This document shows, in pieces, positions 55,541 to 64,000 of a stretch of DNA of 64,000 bases. The stretch lies in contig NC_082408.1 in NCBI RefSeq assembly GCF_004011695.2, forward strand, positions 2,279,501-2,343,500. Direction: 5' to 3'. Within the stretch, counting starts at the first letter, position 1, and the number at the start of each line of letters is the position of its first letter. The position numbers and the translations under genes were made by a program. Under the pieces are notes generated by a model, which was not told the origin of the DNA, did not search any database, and was given only the letters and a program-made list of their open reading frames with translations. The DNA comes from Ascochyta rabiei. Lineage: Eukaryota; Ascomycota; Dothideomycetes; Pleosporales; Didymellaceae.

Positions 55541-58500
55541 TAAGTAATAAAATCTATTGTGATCTTCCTCTATAGTGCTGTTAGCAGGTCTATTACCTGT
55601 AGTTCTCTGTATTTTACGTGTATACTGTGTTTATTTTACTAGCAGTTAACATAGTTTTTTATGTATTTAGTAACCTTATCCTTTACGTTGCTAACCTTGT
55701 AGTGTTATCTAATAAGTTCTATTGTGCGTGTAATTCCAGCGTGTCTGTATAGCAGGTTATTATAGTAATTAGCTATAATTTTATCCTAAAGTTCCTCTAG
55801 TACGTCTAATGTAATGTGTTAGTTAATTTTAATTCGCATTATGTTGTTAAGCTGCTGCAATAGTCCTAATAATCCATTGTGATTAATTCCTAGTACTGCG
55901 AACTAGTTGATTGTTTTTTCTCTAGCGAGGTCGTGTTGTTAACTAAGTGCGTTAGCTCTACTATTGTCTTTTCCTAGCGTATACAATATCCTGAATTTAT
56001 ATTACCTAAGTATCTTAGACTAACGTACTTGTTGTTAATTTAAGACCTTAGTAGTAGTAAAGTATACTAGGTTCTTGTAGTTAGTGTAGATAGTAAGTTC
56101 TAAGCAGCTTTCTGCGTATAGTTGCTAATATTCCAGAGCTAATACAATTAAAAGTAATTCTTTGTTGTGCATATTATAGCGTTCTTTAGGTTCTAAGAAC
56201 TTGCGTATATAGTACGCAATAGAGTACTATAGTCTATCCTTTTCTTATATAATACATGCGCCTAATATAAGATCTAAAGCGTTAGTCTCTATGTGTATTA
56301 GTTTGCTGCTGTAAAACGTAATTAATATAGGAGGTGCAATACAGGCTTGTTTAAGTGCCTTAAACGCATTATCTTATTCTTATCTCTACTTAAATAGTGT
56401 ATCCTCCCACGTAAGCTTTGTTAGCAGGATTGTAATCTTAGAGTAGTCCTTAATAAAGCGTCAGTTAAAGTTAACAAATCCTATAAATTCCTAGATCTGT
56501 TTAACTGTTTTTGGCGTCTGCTAAGTCTTAACTACTTCTACCTTTGTTAGACTAATCTTAACTCTGTGTTGTCCTACAATATACCCTAGGAATTTAACTT
56601 CCTCTTTATACTATTCGCACTTTTTAGGTTTAAGCTGTAGGTCTGCCTACTTTAGGCATTCTAGCACTTCTATAACGTGTTGCGTGTGCTCTTTTAGTGT
56701 CTTTAGGTACACTAAGATATTATCTAGGTACGCCACCACAGTTCTGTTAAGGTGTGTTCTAAGGACGTTGTTAATTAACTCCTAACACGTTACTAGTGCG
56801 TTTATTAGACTAAACAGCATAACTAGGTACTTATAGAGTCTATATTGCGTCCTAAATACTGTTTTCTATTCTTCTTCTTCCTTTATGTGTATAAGGTTGT
56901 ACGCGCCTTGTAGATCTAACGCTGTAAAGTACTAAGCTCCTACTAGCTGGTCCTGCGACTCCGTAATGTTTGGGAGCAGGTAGCAGTTCTTAATATTGAT
57001 TTTATTAAGCTTCCTAAAGTCAATGTAAGGTTGTAGCTTACTATCCTTCTTAGGAACAAATATAATTAGGTACCCTGTAGGTAATTCCAATCTTCTAATA
57101 AATCCCTTCTTAAGGTTCTCCTTAATGTTCTTACAAAGTACTTTAAGTTCCTTTTCTAATAACTAGTATAGTAGCCTAAAAGTTAGTGTCTTTCCTTCCT
57201 AGAGCTTAATCTTGTAATCCTAGGGTTTATGCTTAGGCAGGGCTTTTACTGTAAGCTCTTCTCTAAACATCTCTACGTATTGTTAGTAAACGTTAGGGAT
57301 AGCAGGAGGTGCACTCTTCTCCTTCTTAACTCTTACTGTATAATCTGTAGGGCTCTTAATATCTATAGAGTTAACTGCTCTATCTTAGCGCGTCTTATGT
57401 GTTAAAGAGACATTATTAATCTCCTTCTTATCTACTAGCTGCTGCGTGCGCTGCGTAGGCGTAGATGCATTAGTGCTACATTTACATCCTTCTAGTAAAA
57501 GTCTTTCTTATGCCTAATCTATCTTTAGGTTATACTTTTGTAACTAGGGAAGTCCTAGTATAACATTGTGCGTGGCCTTTGTAAAGACGTCTAGTTTTAT
57601 TTTCTTATAGTGCCCCTGTATCTGTAGAGGTGCCGCTATTACTTTAAACATAATTAGTAGTTTATTTAGCATTAAATCTCTATTAGCTACTTAGAGTAAG
57701 TAAGCGTGTGTCTTGCGATATAATCTAAGTCTAGCTTAGAACACTATTGTCTAGGATATGTAGTTTGCTTATGCTCCTAAGTCTAAGAGTGCTAAAAAGG
57801 CTACTCTATTTAGTTTAATAGGTAGTTTAATAAGGTAATTAGTCCTAATGCTATTAATAGATCATTCCCTAGGGCTCGTAGGCGCTGGCCTAAGAAAGTC
57901 CGCTTGTTACTAAAACCTTTGTATTCCTTAGTAGTGCGGTACTTCTTACAGTCTGTGTTAAGGCAGTTCTGCTAGTGTGCGTTGTAGCAACTTCTATTAA
58001 CTACTAGTTGCATTTAGATTGTGGCCTGTAGGTTATCTATACCTAGAAAGTGTACTTTTTAGCGTTTGTTAATAAGATAAAGTTTACACAGGTTATTGTA
58101 ACACTAGTACTATTAGTTGTAACAGAGGCCTTATTGTGCCAGAAACTATCCTGCACTAAGCTTCTTGTTGTAGTAGATTATGCATCTATCCTTAGGGCAT
58201 GCTGTCTACGTAAGGTTTCTATGTTTTAGGTTTTAGTAGTCTAGAATGTACTGTAGTTGTAGGCTAATTAGCAGAAGCTCTTCCTTTTGCTTCTGCATTT
58301 GTTCTAGGCTACGTTATGTTTCTTACTTAGCAGAAATCTAATCTTTAGCTTCTTCTAGGTTGTTAGCAAACCTTTTACTGTTGTTAATTTCTTTCTTAAA
58401 CTAGTAGACAAGGTTTTAGAGTTCTGGTGTTATTTCTGCTATCTTAGGTCCTTTAATAGGGCTACCGAGTTCTTAACACATTTAGCGATAGGCTTCTTTA

Positions 58501-59018
58501 TCTTCTTACTTCTAGCGTTACTAAGTTAAGCGCTCTTGTTTACGCGTTACTTTGGTAATCTAACTAAGCGTTTGTTCTAAAGTGTCTCGTAGGTTGTCTA
58601 TCTTCTACTAGTAGTCTTCTGTTTCCTTATAGGCTATTATGTTGTTAAGCATTTTGTCCTTCTTCGCGCTTTTAGGTTTTAGTTCTACAACCATTAATTC
58701 TCTACTATTAGGGGTAAAGTAACGTGTTCCTTGTTTGTAGAAGGGCCTATTGTACTTCTTACCTATCTAGGCACTGCTCTAGGTCCTCTTGTATTCTACT
58801 GCGTAGTATTGCTAATTGTTGTTAGAGTAGTACTCTGTCTTTTCGCCTGTCTAGGCGTCCTAGTAAGGTGTTGCTACACGAATTAGAGGTACAATACAGT
58901 TGTTATCGTCCTCTAGACTAGACTCTAGGTCTTCTAGCAGTTGTCTAATGTTATTAGTAAGAATTTCCTATTTACTAGCTTCCGTGTTGTTATGATCACA
59001 GGTAAGTATATTTAACTA
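55541..59018 (-). pseudogene. Gypsy 3 pol (integrase to protease) and gag 3' end
   Basis: This minus-strand frame continues from 48720. Integrase zinc region and core are at about 55560-55860. RNase H is at about 55980-56420. RT is at about 56480-57200, with the VGRHRVKISL-type segment and upstream YLDN-type box near 56730. Protease is at about 57530-57840, the coiled-coil linker at about 58240-58520, and the end of gag up to the pogo D insertion at TA 59017-59018. It is collinear with Gypsy 1 (17970-21440), with mostly transition differences. RIP-type stops are frequent. Confidence 0.88.
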
Positions 59019-60881
59019 ACGTACTCCATAGTCGAGCGGATCACACGATCGAGCGGATCACTCTGCCAAGACCACACTAAACCTCCACCCTACTACGCGA
59101 TGCCTCAACAACAACACCAATCTACGCCCTTAAGAGAAGCTGCGATACAGCTTGCGCTTTAGGCTATCTAATAAGACGCAACGCTTATACTGTAACGCGC
59201 TGCAGCTATATATAACACACCTTACAGCACACTACACACTTAATACACAGGACGACCTGCATAAGCTAATTATACCCTAAATTAACAGAATATAGATTAG
59301 ACTAAGGAGGACGTGATTGCTGAGTACATCCTTAAGCTAGACGCACAAGGATTTGCCCCTTAGCTGGCTGCTATAGCTAATATAGCTAATTCTTTGCGTG
59401 CTAAGTACAATATAGGCCATGTTGGCACAAACTAGCCTAATACGTTTGTTAAGCGCTGCCCTAACCTTAAAGTAAAGTTTAATTATAAGTACGACTACAA
59501 GAGAGCCCTCTGTAAGGATCTAGAGGTTATTAGGGGCTGGTTTAGGCTTGTAGCGAATGTTAAAGCTAAGTATAGCATCTAGGATAATAACACGTACAAC
59601 TTTAATAAGACAGGCTTTATAATAGGCTAGATATTAACAGGAGTAGTTGTTATAGGCTTAGAGCGTTAAGGACAACTAAAGGCAGTGTAGCAGGGTAACT
59701 AGGAGTAGACAACAGTTATATAGGGCATCAACAGCATAGGATAGGCTATTCTACCCTTTATTATCTTTAAAGGCTGTAACTACCTCTCGGCCTAGTACAA
59801 AGAGCCTAATCTGCCCTACAACTAGGTTATTAGAGTCTCTAAGAACAGATGGACTACCAACAAGCTTGGTCTAGACTGGTTAAAGCACTTTGATGCCTAT
59901 ATAAAGACGCGCACCTAAGGAGTACACTAGCTGCTCCTTATTAATAGCTACAAGAGCTATAACTCCCTTAACTTCTAATAATACTGTAAGGAAGTAAACA
60001 TTATTACACTGTGTATGCCTCTACACTTATTACACCTCTTACAGCTACTAGATGTAGGCTGTTTTGCCCCTTTAAAGAAGGTATATAGGCGCTAAGCTAA
60101 GGATCTTATACACAACTACATTACTTATATTACTAAAACTAAGTTCCTACTATGCTTTGTAGGCGCCTACAAGGAGACATTTACTTCTAGCAATATCTAA
60201 GGAGGCTTCTAAGGCGCTAGAATAGTCCCCTTTGACCTAGAACAGGTCATAATGGGTCTTGATGTCCGCCTACGTACCCTACCGCTACCTACTGTAGAAG
60301 ATAAGCCCTAGCAATCCTAAACCCCAAGCACTACCCTGCAATTAGGGTGGTAATTAACGCTGGTTTAAGAGAGGATTTAAAGGCATGCAAGCAGCTTACT
60401 AACCTTAATAGTTAAGGCCTTTAAAAAGCTTGCTAAAGGCGCAGCTATGGTAGCGCACAAGCTGGTGTTGGCTTAAAGGGAGATTACTAGGCTTTAAGCA
60501 GTAAATAAGGCTGCTACGCGACGTAAATCGCATAAAAGAAAGCGGTTACAGTAGGAGGGAGTCCTAACAGCTGAGGAAGGCCTTTGATTAACTACTCTAA
60601 CTAAGTTTAGGGCGCGTGGTAATAGTAAGAAGGCAAGGAAGCAAGTACGTGTTAAAGGAGGTGAGGCAACCTAAAGACGCTGTAAAAAGTGCTACAACGT
60701 AGGGTATAACTTGCGCACGTGTAAAAAGCCTATAGAAGGTGTTACTAAATAATATTATGTACTGTACTACTGTATAAAAGGCTAACAGGGGCCAATGCAA
60801 GCCATAATAGGGTGGAGGTTTGGTGTGGTCTTAGCAGAGTGATCCGCTCGATCGTGTGATCCGCTCGACCGTGGAGTACGT
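59019..60881 (+). mobile_element. pogo-like transposon family D, full length
   Basis: It is 1863 bp between TA 59017-59018 and TA 60882-60883. Left ACGTACTCCATAGTCGAGCG and right CGACCGTGGAGTACGT pair as inverted repeats. There are two iterons per end, GATCCGCTCGATCGTGT type. The body is about as close to family A as A copies are to each other, but the iteron tails differ (CTCGATCG against CTCACCCG). It is inserted in Gypsy 3 gag. Confidence 0.95.
59100..60752 (+). pseudogene. Family D pogo transposase (551 codons)
   Basis: From ATG 59100 to TAA 60750-60752 the frame is exact. Motifs are MPQQQHQSTPLREAAIQLAL (N-terminal helix-turn-helix), the CENP-B-type domain with NTFVKRCPNLKVKF (about 59440-59580), NFNKTGF (first Asp to Asn, Glu to Lys, about 59600), LLLINSYKSYNS (second Asp to Asn, about 59940), LLDVGCFAP (third Asp kept, about 60050) and a C-terminal knuckle RRCKKCYNVGYNLRTC (His to Tyr, about 60672-60725). 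Trp/Gln positions are often TAG. Confidence 0.92.
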
Positions 60882-60883
60882 TA

Positions 60884-61839
60884 ACAATAAACCTTGTTTA
60901 TCTAGTAGTCCCTAGCAAAGTAGCCTAGTTTGCTACAGTTGTAGTAGTCCTTACTACCTCCTAATTGCTTACCCCCTCTAGGCTTCTCGTTCCATCGTTT
61001 AGGTGGTCCTTTGTTAAGGTTAGAGAGGTCTATTGCTTTAGGTCTATAGTATCCACTCTGCGTGTTACTGTAGATGCGACAACCAGTGTTTAGCTAATTA
61101 TAACCTCCTTATTATCCTTAGTTCAGGTTGTTGCGCCACTAGTTTCTTAGTAGCAGTTAGTTAGTAGCAATAACAGTGGTGCGCACTCTAGGATTGTCTT
61201 AAAGTTCCTGCTAAAGTTTGTAGAGTCGTACGTTAATGTTAATAGCAGTATTAATAAGCTTGTTAAGGGTTTCTGTGCTTGCGCTGGTGCGCATAAGTTC
61301 TTTCTTAACTTTAGGCTTTAATCCTTGTTAGAACATAGTAATTAGAGCAGTATTGTCCTAGTTAGTGTTAGCAGCAGGTTGCTGAAACTCTGCGGCGTAG
61401 TTAGCAGCTAAATTGTCCTGCTTAATCTTCTAAATATTGCGGTAGGCAATGTGTAGTTTGTTAGAGACTCTAAAGATTAGCTTAATCTTTTCTTTAAATA
61501 GGTTAAAGTCTCTTATCTATACATCTACGTTGTCTAGGGCTTTACTAGCCTAGTACTGCTGTATAAAGGGTTTAATCTAGGTAAACGCTTTGCTACGCAT
61601 GTAGCTAGCTGTAAGGACAACTTGTTTAATCTTAGAAACCTTCTCGCCTTAGAAGGTAAAGAAGAGTTCCTATTAGATAAGCTAGTTTTTAAGCTTGCTG
61701 CGGTCTCTGTAGTAAAGGTTAGGTTTGTTAACCTTTATGCCTAAAGTGTAGACTAGTAGGTCTACGTTAACGTCTATATTAGAGCTGCTAGAGGCAGCAT
61801 AGGATCCTGTAGAGGTACTTATCTTAGGGGTGTTTAAAA
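60884..61839 (-). pseudogene. Gypsy 3 gag, main part
   Basis: The minus-strand capsid-coding region is collinear with Gypsy 1 gag and Gypsy 2 gag: NKPNLYYRDRSKL-type start near 61720, KEKIKLIFRVSN near 61480, and GLKPKVKKELMRTSAS-type near 61270. The zinc knuckle near 60920-60960 is adjacent to the pogo D insertion (KDYYNCSKLGYFARD, partly Tyr-substituted). It begins within about 20 bp of the 5' LTR. Confidence 0.86.
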
Positions 61840-62326
61840 TATTAAAGTTGTACTTTAGTTAAAGACTATAAGCACTAATTCTATTAGTTCTTAGGGATAA
61901 GTACGGTTACTAGATTAGTAAGGGTTATTAACTAAGCAAAGCTTATAAAGATAGGGTGCAATAAATAGTACAGAGTAGACTGTCTAGTTTAAGAGCAGGT
62001 TAAGATTCTAAAGACAAACTTAATTAATAAGGTTCAACACAAACTATAAGGGTTATGTTCCTACTTACTATATACTAAGGAGATATAGTACTTGTTAACA
62101 AGTAACTAGAGTTAGTCTAATAAAATACATAAGGGTGCTTGTAGACAAGTATATTGCACTATACTTATTAACAAGCAGTTACGTATGTTATGCTCGTTAA
62201 TAAGCAGTTACGTAATATCCCTGTCTGTTCTATCCTTCTCTACTGTTCGTTCCTTTAGGGCGGAGTTAGGGGTCTTAGTTAGCTAGTACTTATGTTTGTG
62301 CCGTGCCCTAGCACAGGATCGTAACA
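61840..62326 (-). repeat. Gypsy 3 5' LTR
   Basis: This 487-bp partner of 46655-47141 differs at its inner edge by TTTAATA against TTTAACA, a CA-to-TA change. It is followed by GGTTG (62327-62331). Confidence 0.92.
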
Positions 62327-62331
62327 GGTTG

Positions 62332-63660
62332 TAGCTAACCTAGCTTACGCAGTACTTAAGCTTTTAGCAGATAAACTTACTAGCTAAATTTTTTTAAACT
62401 TCCTATTCTTCTACGCCTTAGATAGGGATACCTGTAGGTTTTAGAGCTTCTTATCTAGGTAAGGGGTTATTTAGATCCTTACACAAGACGTTTAGGGCAA
62501 ACACATTATGTATTTTTAAGCCTAGTAGAAGTTTTAGACAAAATAAGTAACCTACGTGCTCCAAGACCTTAAAGGGACCTTCCTATTTGTTAGATAGTTT
62601 CTGGCTTAGTCGCTCTATTTTTAAGTTCTAGGTAGAAAGATATACCTTGTTACTAACAGTCTAGTTTATAGGGTAATAGTGGCTATTAACTACAGAGTGT
62701 ATACCGTCTTAAGCGTTCTCTATATTTTCTTTAGCTACCTTCTAGGCGTTATGTATGTAGGTAGCTAATACTAAGGCATTCTTATAATTAAGTTTCTTAA
62801 CTAGGGTCGTACCTAAATTAGCCCTATTCTAATTCTAACTCTGTTTAGGCTTACTACTATTAATAGCTTAGTAAGGGGATATTCTAATTAAGGAATATAG
62901 CAGAGTAAGCTAGGCATAATTAATAATTAGGAGGAGTTTAGACTAGTTATCTTGGTAGTACAAGACAAATAGGTAAAGTTACTAATCTATATACTTATTT
63001 ATAATTTCTGTTTAGCTATTAGTTTCCTTATAATAGGCTGTAGATAGTTTAACCTTTACACCTATAATCTAGCAGAATTCTAACTAGAAGGTTAACACAA
63101 ATTATAGTCCTTAGTTACTTACAATAGTTTTAGAGGTGTGTTTAAATTAATATACCTATTGTATAAACAAGTTTACTATCCTGTGTACTGTAATTGTCGT
63201 ATAGCACAGGATTGTAATTACTTATTTAGTTAAGCGATTAATAATAACTATAATCTAGTTATAGCCTAATTTGTCCTTAGGGAAGTCTCTAAAGTTAATA
63301 TACAGATATTGTATTAGTTTGTTAGGTATTAGTAAGGGATGTAAATATCTATAGAGTTAGGTCTGTTTTAGGTAACCTTAATAATAAGGAATGTAATTCT
63401 AAACATACTGTTTACAAGTAGCACTTATCCCCTTCTCGTGGTATTGTTGTAACAGTAGCTAATAAGTCTTCTTAGCACTAGGATAAGTAGTTAATAGCTA
63501 GTTATAGGCCTCTCTAATAAGACAGGTGTATAAGGTAGAGTTACCAGGCACACATAGTTAATCCTAATACAGTAGGAGTCTATAATAGATCTAATGTAGC
63601 GATACTAGAGACAAGCGTTCTTACTTAAAGGATTTCTGATTTTCTTTAATAAGGGCTTAG
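62332..63660 (-). pseudogene. Gypsy 4 pol: integrase and start of chromodomain
   Basis: The minus-strand frame reads LGYNxIIVIINRLTK, GVKVKLSTAYYKETNS (core integrase, about 63000-63320), LNYKNALVLATYIHNA and NKVYLST then NLKIERLSQKLSNK (C-terminal domain), VLEHVGYLFCLKL, and IHNVFALNVL, ending with LKAxVLRKLGxL into the chromodomain. Blocks match the Skippy/Tf1-like Gypsy integrase class and differ from Gypsy 0-3. The right edge is cut by the LTR at 63661. Second catalytic Asp region reads VSNxG, consistent with Asp to Asn. Confidence 0.82.
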
Positions 63661-64000
63661 TGTTAGGTCCACTGTCTCCGAGTGTTCCGCACCGGGGCCG
63701 AGCACCCCGTAAGGCAGTAGGGGTGGTGGAGCTATATAACATGACCGAATCACTCTAATCATTTAGTAGCGATTCGTCTATCTATAACCTACAAATACAC
63801 TCTCTACCTTTAAGTGCTTAATAGCGTGCTACCCCTCCCGAAAGGGATCTTAACATTTAAATCACTCCACACTACACGTTGTTGGAATGCAGACTGGACA
63901 ACAGAGCTAACAAGTAAGCTGGTCTGAAAGCAGTCGACCCTTAGGTATACCGGTATCCTCTAGATTTATTGTTAAGGAAGACTCTGCTACCGCTCGCATC
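63661..64000. mobile_element. LTR of a further, hardly mutated retrotransposon (runs out of window)
   Basis: It starts TGTTAGGTCCACTGTCTCCG exactly where Gypsy 4 coding sequence ends. Base composition changes sharply to GC-rich with many CpA/TpG and CpG, so RIP is light or absent. GAGCTATATAACATG (63729-63743) includes a TATA-like string. The other end lies outside, so it cannot be said if this is a solo LTR or a full element, nor its orientation. Confidence 0.65.

Larger units (their letters stand above)
46655..62326 (-). mobile_element. Gypsy 3: chromodomain Gypsy with nested Gypsy 2 and pogo D
   Basis: It is defined by two 487-bp LTRs and the duplication GGTTG (46650-46654, 62327-62331). 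Without Gypsy 2 (48726-55535) and pogo D (59019-60881), the element is about 7 kb. The internal region is closely related to Gypsy 1/2, but the LTR differs over about half its length and the antisense ORF is of another type. Confidence 0.94.

Overview
This is a transposon graveyard from a filamentous ascomycete (Pezizomycotina). The evidence is the element repertoire: chromodomain Gypsy elements, a Copia, Tad-like LINEs with RNase H, a Tc1 element and many pogo/Fot1-type DNA transposons. The one intact-looking gene model also carries a short fungal intron with GTAAGT, TACTAAC and TAG signals. Almost every coding frame is broken by TAG/TAA where Trp (TGG) or Gln (CAG/CAA) is expected. CpA/TpG look scarce by eye and TpA abundant, and most differences between copies are transitions. 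This is the signature of repeat-induced point mutation (RIP). No functional host gene is recognisable and no RNA gene was found.

Much of the nesting can be read from target-site duplications. Block 1 (about 4.4-37.5 kb) is one old minus-strand Gypsy ('Gypsy A'). It was interrupted by a 435-bp palindromic pogo-type MITE (6899-7333), by a second Gypsy ('Gypsy 0', 7554-24456, TSD CCAGC), and by pogo F (25866-34635). Gypsy 0 itself contains pogo B (with a pogo A inside it), pogo C, and Gypsy 1 (15828-22889, TSD TTTTG). Pogo F contains a Copia (25880-32783, TSD ACAAG/ATAAG), which in turn contains a 5'-truncated LINE. Left of block 1 are two head-to-head pogo A copies (one inside the other) and a Tc1 element (2908-4256).

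The middle (37.5-46.5 kb) holds a longer LINE (38275 to about 43900), a weakly mutated stretch with a near-perfect 200-bp foldback and a G-rich tract, and two copies of an unrecognised small gene ('gene X'). One copy (45667-46382) keeps a complete two-exon frame with a TATA box.

Block 2 (46.5-64 kb) is a Gypsy 4 fragment split by Gypsy 3 (46655-62326, TSD GGTTG). Gypsy 3 contains a full-length plus-strand Gypsy 2 (48726-55535, TSD GCAGC/GTAGC) and pogo D (59019-60881). A hardly mutated LTR of a different family begins at 63661 inside Gypsy 4.

Two features stand out. First, Gypsy 0, 1, 2 and 3 each carry an antisense reading frame overlapping the chromodomain end of pol. In three of them it encodes a cysteine cluster with the spacing of the fungal Zn(II)2Cys6 binuclear domain, followed by a charged helical region. 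Second, the pogo elements and the MITE all carry tandem iterons of about 17 bp in their terminal inverted repeats. The iteron sequence changes from family to family but is kept within each element and at both ends.
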